This document shows, in pieces, positions 1 to 8,611 of a stretch of 64,000 nt of DNA (the stretch's first letter is position 1; each line of letters starts with the position of its first letter). The translations under genes and the position numbers were made by a program. Below the pieces are notes generated by a model that was not told the origin of the DNA, searched no databases, and saw nothing but the letters and a program-made list of their open reading frames with translations. Origin of the DNA: Candidatus Uabimicrobium amorphum (GTDB lineage: Bacteria; Planctomycetota; Uabimicrobiia; Uabimicrobiales; Uabimicrobiaceae); the NCBI RefSeq assembly GCF_009002475.1, contig NZ_AP019860.1:3720001-3784000 (forward strand). The letters run 5' to 3'.

Positions 1-2
1 GT

Positions 3-560
3 GGTAAGTTACAATCTAGTTTTAGTATTACCTGTGATATTGGTATCGTAAGTACTTTACAGCGTAATTTAAACCTAGTTCAGGTTTATCAAACCCAAGC
101 TTTCATCAATTATGCAAATAGCGGTGGACCAGTAATCAACAAGGAAGGCAAACTATTGGGAATCGCAACACACGTTTACCCTAACGCTGTTTGGGGGCTA
201 AACTCTGGTGTCTCTATGTTTACGGGCATTGATACTATCAAAAGTATTTTACCACAACTGAAAAAAGGCAGTGCCACCCAAAATCCATCGCTACCGTTTT
301 TGGGTGTCAGCTTTTGGCAAGATAAAAAAGTTCCACAAGGTGCACTTATCTCTACGGTAACTGCCAATTCTGCGGCTCATAAAGCGGGAGTATTGCCAGG
401 CGATATACTAATTTCTCTTGATGAAGTATCGGTAGGCGAATGGGCGGATTTGGTGCGCTTAATTACCTCAAAAAAAATAGGCCAAAAAATTGAATTTGAA
501 GTGATTCGCGAAAATAAGAAAAAGAAATTGACTGCTACGCTAGGAAAAAGACCATGGTAA
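3..560 (+). CDS. HtrA-like serine protease with PDZ domain, 5' end outside window
   Basis: The frame is open from base 3, so only the last 185 residues are present. The first visible part carries the catalytic-serine box of trypsin-like HtrA proteases, read as YANSGGPV, with the serine codon at 120-122 (the usual form is GNSGGP, so one flanking residue differs). A PDZ domain follows (roughly residues 95-180 of the fragment), with the SAAHKAGVLPGDIL turn typical of DegP-type PDZ domains. The histidine and aspartate of the triad would lie upstream, so activity cannot be judged. Its stop overlaps the start of the next protease by 7 bases, indicating translational coupling. Family knowledge places such proteins in periplasmic protein quality control; no signal peptide is visible because the start is missing. 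Confidence 0.85.
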   Translation, partial: GKLQSSFSITCDIGIVSTLQRNLNLVQVYQTQAFINYANSGGPVINKEGKLLGIATHVYPNAVWGLNSGVSMFTGIDTIKSILPQLKKGSATQNPSLPFLGVSFWQDKKVPQGALISTVTANSAAHKAGVLPGDILISLDEVSVGEWADLVRLITSKKIGQKIEFEVIRENKKKKLTATLGKRPW

Positions 561-2131
561 AATTTGCGATGCTGGTGTTGTCGTTGTTTGTGATCACTTG
601 TTACGCTCAAGACACAAGTCCACAACAACCTCAACCACAACAAAAACAACATTCACAATTACAAAAAGTAATCAACAAAGCACTACAATCATATGTCTTT
701 GTAGATGCAAGCGGCTCAGGAGTCGTTATTAGCGAAGATGGCTATGTGATTACCAATGATCACGTCGCAGGTGATGCGGCCACGTGGCGTATTCGCACAG
801 CTGATGGCACAATGCATTATGCCGATTTAGTCGGAACAGACCCTTATGGAGATATTAGTCTTCTTAAAATACGCGATGCGAAGGGACTTCCCTTTATCGA
901 GCTAGGAGATTCCGATATTCTAAAAACGGGACAACAAGTCATTGCCATAGGCAATCCTTTTGGAATGGGCAACTTAGACGAAAAGCCCACCGTGACAGTA
1001 GGTATCATTTCCGCCTTGCACCGTTTTCACTTTAACTACACCGACGCGATTATGACCGATGCCCCACTAAATCCCGGAAATTCTGGAGGACCGCTCATCA
1101 CCATGGATGGCAAACTAGTGGGAATCAATGGACAAATAGACAATCGTTTTCAAATACGCGTTAGTAGCGGCATTGGCTACGCCGTTTCCAGCAACCAAAT
1201 TAGAGCCTTTTTGCCACATCTAAAGGCGGCAAAAGGTGGTTTTGTATATCACGGTCATCTAACCGGGGTACGCTTTCCACGAATAAGTGATGAGGAAAAG
1301 AAACCTTTTGTTCTACACGCAACGAGAACCAGTGGTCTATATGTTGCCGGAATACGCAAGGGAGATTTAATTACGCATATCAACGATAAACCCATCAAAA
1401 CAGTATCGCGTTTGATTGGTTTGGTGCGTAGTTATCCTTCTTACACATCTTTAAAATTTACGGTACTGCGTAAAGAGGAACAGAAAACCTACCGCGCCAT
1501 GCTCGACGTTTATCGTATACGTGGGCGTGCGCAGTTAGAAGTGACCTTTTACCCCTCCCAAGTTTTTGCGAGGAAACAAGCCAAAACGTTATTGGTCGCC
1601 AATGTCCAACCTGACACTCCTGCAGCAAAAGCCGGTGTATTGGCAGACGATATTATTGTATCATTTGCAGGTAAACAGATCACACCGCGTTTGATACAAC
1701 GCTTTCCCAATTATCTCAATGTATTGTTTTCACTATACGCTTCCCCACGCAATAAAGGTGCCCTTGTCGAATTAACCGTTATTCGCGATGGAGTGGAAAA
1801 AGTTTTAGTGATTACTATCGAAGAAAATAGTAAAGCATTTGGCGTGGAGTTAAAGAAAACCCCCAGTGTTACGCAAATAAAAAAAGATAATAACGAATTA
1901 AAAATACTTAAGGTACAAGAAGGCATGCTCGCCGATCGTGGAGGGTTAAAACGTGGAGACGTTTTACTAGAAATAAACAAATTCAAACTGCGTAACAAAA
2001 AATCATTTTATTTAGTTCTCAATCGCTACCGACCAGGAGAAAAAGTCAAAATAAAAGTACTGCGCGATGGGAAAACACAGACATTGGATATAACTTTGGG
2101 TTTGCAAAGAAACAATGGTGGAGGATTTTAA
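554..2131 (+). CDS. Secreted HtrA/DegP-type serine protease with three PDZ domains
   Basis: The 525-residue protein starts with a signal peptide (residues 1-18, cleavage after CYA) and a Gln/Pro-rich linker. The trypsin-like domain covers about 45-225. The catalytic triad is complete: H70 in TNDHV, D100 in YGDISLL and S177 in NPGNSGGPL. Three PDZ-like domains follow at about 235-320, 345-430 and 435-520, one more than in DegP. This is a periplasmic protease or chaperone by family. It overlaps the preceding protease gene by 7 bases and its stop abuts the TTG start of the M14 peptidase, so the genes form one operon. The ATG at 554 is favoured because the signal peptide begins there. Confidence 0.93.
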   Translation: MVKFAMLVLSLFVITCYAQDTSPQQPQPQQKQHSQLQKVINKALQSYVFVDASGSGVVISEDGYVITNDHVAGDAATWRIRTADGTMHYADLVGTDPYGDISLLKIRDAKGLPFIELGDSDILKTGQQVIAIGNPFGMGNLDEKPTVTVGIISALHRFHFNYTDAIMTDAPLNPGNSGGPLITMDGKLVGINGQIDNRFQIRVSSGIGYAVSSNQIRAFLPHLKAAKGGFVYHGHLTGVRFPRISDEEKKPFVLHATRTSGLYVAGIRKGDLITHINDKPIKTVSRLIGLVRSYPSYTSLKFTVLRKEEQKTYRAMLDVYRIRGRAQLEVTFYPSQVFARKQAKTLLVANVQPDTPAAKAGVLADDIIVSFAGKQITPRLIQRFPNYLNVLFSLYASPRNKGALVELTVIRDGVEKVLVITIEENSKAFGVELKKTPSVTQIKKDNNELKILKVQEGMLADRGGLKRGDVLLEINKFKLRNKKSFYLVLNRYRPGEKVKIKVLRDGKTQTLDITLGLQRNNGGGF

Positions 2132-3820
2132 TTGGAAATACAGTTTGACACCTATTACAATTTTGAGGAAATTGTCGCGCGCATCAAATGGCTCGCACAA
2201 CAAAACCCGCAAATATTGGAAATTATCGAAATTGGAAAATCACACGAAGGATATAGCGTACCTCTAGTTGTCATCACCAATAAAAATACAGGCGCTCATC
2301 GAGAAAAACCGGCTTTCTGGCTAGATGGAAATATTCATTCTATCGAAATAACGTCTTCCGCAATGGTTTTGTACTTCATACATCGTTGCAGTATGGAATA
2401 CGGCAGTGATTCATTTCTTACAGAGCTCATTGACAACAATACATTTTACTGCCTGCCATGCATCAATCCAGATGGAATGATGCGCGCACTGGCAGCAAAA
2501 CCCGCCTTTTATCGTTCGGGAGTACGTAAATACGGCGAAGATGGTAACTACCTGTATGTAGAAGATATAGATGGTGATGGACGCATTCTACAAATGCGTA
2601 TTGAAGATCCAACAGGAGACTGGAAAATTTCGCCATTAGATTCGAGATTTATGATAAAACGTGCTCCTACAGATCGTGAGAGTGAAGGTCCTTTTTACCG
2701 CTTATTTGCCGAAGGACTCGTCCCAGAATACGACGGGGAAACCATTCCGCAAATATTTCCGCACCAACTCGATTTCAATCGCAATTTCCCGATAAAATGG
2801 CGCCCTGAGGGAGAACAGCAAGGGGCCGGAGATTTTGGTGGATCGGAAATCGAAGTGCAAAATGTCATACGCTTTATTGCAAAGCATCCAAACATATTTG
2901 CCGCGATCACATACCATACATACAGTCGCGTTTTTATTCGCGCTTATAGTGATCGACCCGACAGTGAAATGCATACTTCTGACTTATGGATGTTTGAAGA
3001 TTTAGAAGAAATTGCGCGCAATACCACCCAGTATCCCACCGTTTCAGGCTACCATGACTTCAAATATCACCCGAAAGAAATCATTTCTGGTGCGTTTGAT
3101 GACTGGGCATATGAACATCGCGGAATATTTACATTTACTGTAGAGTTATGGGACCTACCAACAGCAGCAGGAATATCCGAAAAAAATGACCAAAAAAACT
3201 TTATTGGCTGGTTTCGTAAACATCCGACTACGGACGATAATAAAATTTTACAATTTGTCCTTGATAATGCACCACACACTCTTGCTGAATGGAGGGAATT
3301 TGATCATCCGCAACTAGGCAAAGTCGAAATTGGTGGTTTAGAACACCTATTTTCATGGCGCAACCCTCCACAGCATCTACTAGAAGATGAATTGCGCCCG
3401 CACTTTGATTGTGTCATGCAAATGGCCTCCCTTGCACCAAAGTTAGAATTTTATCAGCAAACGGTGACCCCTCTGGATGACCATCTCTATAAGATAGAAG
3501 TTATCTTGCACAATAGCGGCTATTTTAGTACATACGTTTCGCACCAAGCGAAAAATATGCAAATCGTAAAACCAATATACGTGGACCTTACTCTACCCGC
3601 GGGTGCCCAACTCATCTCCGGCAAAAAACGCGTTGATATTGGCCAACTAGAAGGTCGCTCGAACAAGAACAGCATGACATACTACCACTCTCCCACCGAT
3701 AATCGCAAAAAAATAGAATGGATTGTGCGCATTGCTGACGATGACAACATCACGGTTACAGCGAAATCGTGTAAAGCCGGCAGTATTGAATGCTCTTTAC
3801 ACTTACGCCAAAATACATAA
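2132..3820 (+). CDS. M14 family zinc carboxypeptidase
   Basis: This is a 562-residue protein. Zinc ligands fit the M14 pattern: H69 and E72 in NIHSIE, and H262 in ITYHTYS. The DFNRNFP motif (214-220) matches the substrate-binding NRNFP of the family, and E338 in FTVELW fits the catalytic glutamate. The start is TTG, directly after the stop of the HtrA gene, with a GGAGG site at 2120-2124 seven bases upstream. No signal peptide is visible at this start, so it may act in the cytoplasm or leave by another route. The C-terminal 130 residues look like a beta-rich accessory domain. Its place between HtrA and M1 genes suggests stepwise peptide breakdown, which is inference. Confidence 0.9.
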   Translation: MEIQFDTYYNFEEIVARIKWLAQQNPQILEIIEIGKSHEGYSVPLVVITNKNTGAHREKPAFWLDGNIHSIEITSSAMVLYFIHRCSMEYGSDSFLTELIDNNTFYCLPCINPDGMMRALAAKPAFYRSGVRKYGEDGNYLYVEDIDGDGRILQMRIEDPTGDWKISPLDSRFMIKRAPTDRESEGPFYRLFAEGLVPEYDGETIPQIFPHQLDFNRNFPIKWRPEGEQQGAGDFGGSEIEVQNVIRFIAKHPNIFAAITYHTYSRVFIRAYSDRPDSEMHTSDLWMFEDLEEIARNTTQYPTVSGYHDFKYHPKEIISGAFDDWAYEHRGIFTFTVELWDLPTAAGISEKNDQKNFIGWFRKHPTTDDNKILQFVLDNAPHTLAEWREFDHPQLGKVEIGGLEHLFSWRNPPQHLLEDELRPHFDCVMQMASLAPKLEFYQQTVTPLDDHLYKIEVILHNSGYFSTYVSHQAKNMQIVKPIYVDLTLPAGAQLISGKKRVDIGQLEGRSNKNSMTYYHSPTDNRKKIEWIVRIADDDNITVTAKSCKAGSIECSLHLRQNT

Positions 3821-3830
3821 AGGAATCTTC

Positions 3831-6224
3831 ATGAAAATCTTAATGGTACTAGGTATACTTATAATGCCCCTTGTTGCCCAGGTATGGCATCCCTCACAAC
3901 AAACAGTAAACATACAGCATTACACTTTAGACATTCGCATAGATCAAAAACAAAAAAAAGTATGGGGAGACGTAACTTTTACAGTTTTCCCACTTTGGGA
4001 TGATGTGGAAAAAACAATTCTCGACGCCGGAGATATGCAAATAAAAAAGATCATTTCCGAAGGCTACAACCTTAAATTTACACATAGCGGTCGAAAATTA
4101 ACCATTGACTTCGGTAAGAAATACAACCGCGCGCAGCCCATCACCTTTACTATTTCTTACAGTGCTTTTCCTAAACGCGGGACATATTTTGTTCAACCAA
4201 ACAAACACTATCCCAATAAGCCATATCAAGTTTGGACACAAGGAGAGGCCGAAGAAACACACTACTGGTTTCCGTGTTACGATTTTCCGAATCAGTTGTG
4301 TACGAGCGAAACGAAAGTAAGTGTACGTAAACCTTATATTGCCATTTCCAATGGAAAGTTACAAAAAGTCATCGAAGAAAAAGACGGATGGCGCAAGTTT
4401 CACTGGAAAATGAGCGTACCACATGTTTCTTATCTTGTGAGCCTGGTAATTGGAGAGTTCGTCGAACTTCAAGATAACTTTGAAGATATTTCGTTACAGT
4501 ACTATGTACAAAAAAAGGATGCTCCCAATGCACTGCGTTCTTTTGGCAAAACGCCTAAGATGATGACTTTTTTCTCTGAAATCACCGGAGAAAAATACGC
4601 GTATGAAAAGTATGCGCAAACAGCTGTGGAAGAATTCACCTTTGGCGGGATGGAAAACATCTCCGCCTCGACCTACACACAAAATACGATTCACGATGAA
4701 CGCGCCCATCTCAACTGGAGTAGCGAGTCGCTTGTTGCTCATGAACTTGCCCATCAATGGTGGGGAGATTTGCTCACCTGCCGCGATTGGTCACAAATTT
4801 GGCTCAATGAAGGTTTTGCCACCTACTATACAGTGTTGTGGTTAGAACATGACTTGGGCAAAGACCAAGCAAAAGAAGAACTTTTGGGAGAATACGACTG
4901 GTACATGGGTTCGGACTTTCACCCCGTAGTGTGGAAAAATTTTGAACATCGCGATGATGTATTTGATTCCCATGCATACGCCAAAGGTGCATGGATTTTA
5001 CATATGCTGAGAAACAGTTATGGACACGACAACTTCATACGCGCCACACAGCTGTATTTGCGTCGTCACAAAGGGAAAGCTGTCACAACCATCGATTTGC
5101 AAAACGCGTTTGAAGACACCCTCGGAAAAAACCTCGATTGGTTCTTTGAACAGTGGGTCTACGGCATTGGACATCCTAAATTTGAAGTAAGTTGGAAATG
5201 GGATGCCGCGCATCATATGGTAGCAATTCATGTAAAACAAACACAAAAGTGGAAACCTTTTCGCGTCATAGTTCCCATCGAAGTAGCTACAAAATCGGGA
5301 AATACTGTCTACCATGTAGAACTGGAAGGTCGTGAACAACGTATTTACTTACCAAGTAAAGAACAACCACATTTTGTCGCTTTTGACAAAGATGGTACAG
5401 TGTTGAAGAAACTCGATATGCAACAATCGCAACCACAGTGGATTCATCAACTACAAAACGATAGTGATTTATACGGAAGACTTCGCGCCGCCAAAGCGTT
5501 GGCAAAATACCCCAGCACAGAAGCCATACTTGCTTTAGGGCAAGCACTAAAACAAGATTCTTTCTATGGTGTTCGCTCTCGTATCGCCGGTTTACTTGGG
5601 AACATTCACAGCAAACTAGCCGCCGATGCACTTCTCGCAGCACACCAAGATAAGGACGCACGCGTACGTGCCAGCATTGTCAGTGCGCTTCTCAAAAATC
5701 GCTTCAATCGCAAGGCCGTTGCGGTATTAAAAACCAAATTTCGCAGTGACATGTCGTACAGTGTACAAGCCAACGCCCTAAAAGCACTCGCCAAGTACGC
5801 AAAACGCGATGGGTCTGACATTGATCTCGACGACATGATGGATTTGGTATACGAAGCACTAAAAATGGATTCACATTTGGACGTCATTCGCCGTGCGGCA
5901 TTAAATATCGTCGCTGACGTCGACAAAGAAGAAGGCCTAAAAATTCTACGAAAATGGGTAAAACCAGGAAAACCGGTAAGCTGCCGCACAACCGCGATCC
6001 GCGCTCTTTTTGCTAAAGAAAAAGGCAAAAAAACGTTGGTACTCAACAGTCTCATTCAGTTACTAGACGACCCAGACCATCGTATCCGCAGTACAGCAAT
6101 CTCTCTTCTGGAGGAACTAGGCTCTAATAAAGCAATACCTGCTCTTATCAAAGTGGCGGAAAATGACGACCTACTGAGTGTACAGAATAGTGCAACAAAA
6201 GCCATTTCTGCTCTAAAAAAGTAG
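3831..6224 (+). CDS. Secreted M1 family aminopeptidase with C-terminal HEAT repeats
   Basis: From ATG 3831 (AAGGA at 3820-3824) the protein has 797 residues. It begins with a signal peptide (about 1-16, MKILMVLGILIMPLVAQ). The gluzincin motif is complete: H304-E305-L-A-H308 and, 19 residues after H308, E327 in LNEGFATYY. The exopeptidase signature GGMEN lies about 35 residues before it. Residues from about 545 to the end form alpha-helical HEAT-like repeats (for example ALGQALKQDSFYGVRSRIAGLLG) in place of the usual ERAP-type C-terminal domain. A longer frame reaches back to 3723 but overlaps the M14 gene and lacks the signal peptide at its start. A terminator hairpin follows, so this is the last gene of the peptidase operon. 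Confidence 0.93.
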   Translation: MKILMVLGILIMPLVAQVWHPSQQTVNIQHYTLDIRIDQKQKKVWGDVTFTVFPLWDDVEKTILDAGDMQIKKIISEGYNLKFTHSGRKLTIDFGKKYNRAQPITFTISYSAFPKRGTYFVQPNKHYPNKPYQVWTQGEAEETHYWFPCYDFPNQLCTSETKVSVRKPYIAISNGKLQKVIEEKDGWRKFHWKMSVPHVSYLVSLVIGEFVELQDNFEDISLQYYVQKKDAPNALRSFGKTPKMMTFFSEITGEKYAYEKYAQTAVEEFTFGGMENISASTYTQNTIHDERAHLNWSSESLVAHELAHQWWGDLLTCRDWSQIWLNEGFATYYTVLWLEHDLGKDQAKEELLGEYDWYMGSDFHPVVWKNFEHRDDVFDSHAYAKGAWILHMLRNSYGHDNFIRATQLYLRRHKGKAVTTIDLQNAFEDTLGKNLDWFFEQWVYGIGHPKFEVSWKWDAAHHMVAIHVKQTQKWKPFRVIVPIEVATKSGNTVYHVELEGREQRIYLPSKEQPHFVAFDKDGTVLKKLDMQQSQPQWIHQLQNDSDLYGRLRAAKALAKYPSTEAILALGQALKQDSFYGVRSRIAGLLGNIHSKLAADALLAAHQDKDARVRASIVSALLKNRFNRKAVAVLKTKFRSDMSYSVQANALKALAKYAKRDGSDIDLDDMMDLVYEALKMDSHLDVIRRAALNIVADVDKEEGLKILRKWVKPGKPVSCRTTAIRALFAKEKGKKTLVLNSLIQLLDDPDHRIRSTAISLLEELGSNKAIPALIKVAENDDLLSVQNSATKAISALKK

Positions 6225-6245
6225 ATGATCAAACATTTTACACCT

Positions 6246-6290
6246 AAAGTTCGTAGTATTAAAAATCTAATGCTACGAACTTTTGTTTTT
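6246..6290 (+). terminator. Intrinsic terminator of the peptidase operon
   Basis: An 11-bp perfect stem (6246-6256 with 6273-6283) is followed by a T-rich run, TTTTGTTTTT. It sits 21 bases after the M1 peptidase stop and before the kinase start at 6316. A TTG that could extend the kinase frame falls inside it, which argues against that start. Confidence 0.85.
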
Positions 6291-6315
6291 TACCAGACAA
6301 TTCGAGAACAATGCG

Positions 6316-8547
6316 ATGACAATACCAAAAAAATTCCACAAGTATATTATAGAGAAAGAATTGGGGAGAGGAGGCATGGGCATTGTTTACAAAGCTCATG
6401 ATCCACAACTTAGCCGTGATGTTGCTCTTAAGATTATGATCGAAATAGAACCAAAAAAAATAGAACGCTTCACGATAGAGTCGACTGCAATGGCACAGTT
6501 AAATCACCCTCATTTGATAAGAATCTATGATTTGGGCCGCAAACCACAACCATATTTTGTCATGGAATATATAGAAGGTGACACGCTAGAAGACCTCATT
6601 AAAGCAAAAAAAACCAAACCACGCGCTGTTGTAACAACTATGATAAAAATTTGTAATTGCTTACAGGAAATGCATAAGCAAAACATCATTCACCGCGATA
6701 TTAAACCCGCGAATATCATGATTAGTAACAAAGGTGAACCTAAATTGATGGACTTAGGTTTGGCGAAGTTTACCAATTTCGACAGCAATCTATCCATACA
6801 AGGAGAGATTATCGGAACGCCACGCTATATGGCTCCAGAACAAATCAGTGGTAACACAAATTCAGTAACCGATATCTATGCAATTGGCGCGACGATGTAT
6901 GAAGCTTTAACTCATACAAGACTGTTTGAGTCTGACTCGCCAACCAGTTTACTTTATCAAGTCGTGAGCGAAAAACCTACTCCTCTGCGAGAAATCAATC
7001 CTAAGCTGACGCCAGAGCTTGAAAAAATATGCCTAAAATGTTTGGAAAAAGACCCTAAAGAGCGCTTCCAAAGTTGCGAAGAACTCGCCAAAGCGTTGCA
7101 GCGTTTTCAAAATAGACGCAAAGCATCGCGCATTGAAAAAAAACAAGAAGCACAACGTAGTACACATAATATGGTAACCGGTTCGCTCATTTTGCTAGTC
7201 GTACTCATGGGCGCAGTATCATTTTATCTATACACAGCATACGAAAATCTTAAAAACGATAGCGAAGTAACCCAAAATCCAACGAGTAACCAAACCGAAA
7301 ATGTGAAAAACTTTGCTAAGGTAAAAAACCACGCTAAAAATACCGTCCCAAAGCCCACAGCAAACAAAACAACATCTGCGGATGCACACTTCATAAATGC
7401 AAAAAAATATAAACGCTTAAAACAGTATTCAGCGGCACACACCAGTTTAAACAGCGCAATTGAGCTAGAAGACAAAGATATTTATCACTGCCATAAAGCA
7501 AATATCTATGCCCTAGAAAAAAAATACAACAAAGCAATACTACACTTACAAATGGCCCTAAAGCACCACCCAAAATCACCAAATATATACTACGCCATGG
7601 CCAATATTCACTTGCATCAAAAAAAATACGATTTTGCACTGGAGTTTTTATTGAACTTGTCTAACGAAAATGACAACCATGCCGCAAATAAAAACAACAG
7701 TTACATTCAAAAATTATTCATAATGGGAAATTGTTACCATGGCTTACTGAATTATAAAAAAGCGATATACTTCTGGCACAAAGCATTAGAACATGGTTAC
7801 CCAAGTAACAAGAAGCTTTTACAAAAAATCGACCTAGCGAAACAAAAACTATCCACAGCCAAAAATCTCCCAAATGCTAAAATTTACTATGCACAAGCCA
7901 AAAAACTACAAGAGTCTAGAGCTACGGGTGAGAATAAACAACAAATACTACAATATTTGCATAAAGCTATTTTGGCTGATCCTAGTTTTGCAGCGGCTTA
8001 CAATTTTAGAGGAAATACATACAAAAGTATGAGTTTGAATCTCCTGGCCATCACAGACTACAGCAGTGCGATAAAATACCAACACAAATCTATTTACTAT
8101 CGCAATAGATTTGCCATTTATCTAAATACAAAAAACTACAAGAAAGCACTCAACGACATAGAAATATTAACCAGTTTGCAACCTCAAATACATCATTTTT
8201 GGGCACTAAAAAGTGAAGTATTGTTTCATTTGAAAAAACCATATGAAGCGATAAAGGCCATTGATCATGCAATAACGCTTGACAAAAAAAACGCTCAATA
8301 TTATTTCTTGAAAGGTAAGATTTTTTTTGGAAATCGCAACTATACGCAAGCGATAAAATGGCTGCATATTGCGCAAAAATATAACCCGAAACTTCCATAC
8401 ATCTATCGCAAATTAGGCGATACTTATTTTTCACAACAACAGTATAAGAAAGCAATTGATTTTTGGCAAAAGGCCCATCAATATGGGTACCGCCCCCAAA
8501 AGGAATTAACAACAAAAATAACTAAGGCACGCGAACGCCTTAAATAG
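6316..8547 (+). CDS. Membrane Ser/Thr protein kinase with C-terminal TPR repeats
   Basis: The 743-residue protein has an N-terminal Hanks-type kinase domain (about 8-265) with a glycine loop GRGGMGIVY, ATP-binding K39, catalytic loop HRDIKPANIM (D128) and APE. The magnesium loop reads DLG (D146) rather than DFG. One transmembrane helix lies at about 286-308, followed by a polar linker and TPR motifs from about 360 to the end. Topology by family: cytoplasmic kinase and exported repeat domain, probably a sensor or scaffold. The start is ATG 6316, because the same TTCGAGAA box precedes the start of the paralogue at 8612. The two genes are a tandem duplicate, similar across the kinase domain and diverged in the TPR part. 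Confidence 0.92.
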   Translation: MTIPKKFHKYIIEKELGRGGMGIVYKAHDPQLSRDVALKIMIEIEPKKIERFTIESTAMAQLNHPHLIRIYDLGRKPQPYFVMEYIEGDTLEDLIKAKKTKPRAVVTTMIKICNCLQEMHKQNIIHRDIKPANIMISNKGEPKLMDLGLAKFTNFDSNLSIQGEIIGTPRYMAPEQISGNTNSVTDIYAIGATMYEALTHTRLFESDSPTSLLYQVVSEKPTPLREINPKLTPELEKICLKCLEKDPKERFQSCEELAKALQRFQNRRKASRIEKKQEAQRSTHNMVTGSLILLVVLMGAVSFYLYTAYENLKNDSEVTQNPTSNQTENVKNFAKVKNHAKNTVPKPTANKTTSADAHFINAKKYKRLKQYSAAHTSLNSAIELEDKDIYHCHKANIYALEKKYNKAILHLQMALKHHPKSPNIYYAMANIHLHQKKYDFALEFLLNLSNENDNHAANKNNSYIQKLFIMGNCYHGLLNYKKAIYFWHKALEHGYPSNKKLLQKIDLAKQKLSTAKNLPNAKIYYAQAKKLQESRATGENKQQILQYLHKAILADPSFAAAYNFRGNTYKSMSLNLLAITDYSSAIKYQHKSIYYRNRFAIYLNTKNYKKALNDIEILTSLQPQIHHFWALKSEVLFHLKKPYEAIKAIDHAITLDKKNAQYYFLKGKIFFGNRNYTQAIKWLHIAQKYNPKLPYIYRKLGDTYFSQQQYKKAIDFWQKAHQYGYRPQKELTTKITKARERLK

Positions 8548-8611
8548 TAAGGTGTGTTTAGAAAAAAATGTTTTTTAACTACGAAATCTAACAACAAGTT
8601 CGAGAATTATG

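Noticed and set aside
3723..3830. Upstream extension of the M1 peptidase
   Set aside because: It overlaps the M14 gene by about 100 bases and places the signal peptide inside the protein.
5606..6055. Long antisense frame over the M1 HEAT repeats
   Set aside because: Shadow of the sense gene; no ribosome site and composition typical of a complementary frame.
6283..6315. TTG start extending the first TPR kinase by 11 codons
   Set aside because: It lies in the T-tract of the upstream terminator and has no ribosome site; the paralogue supports ATG 6316.
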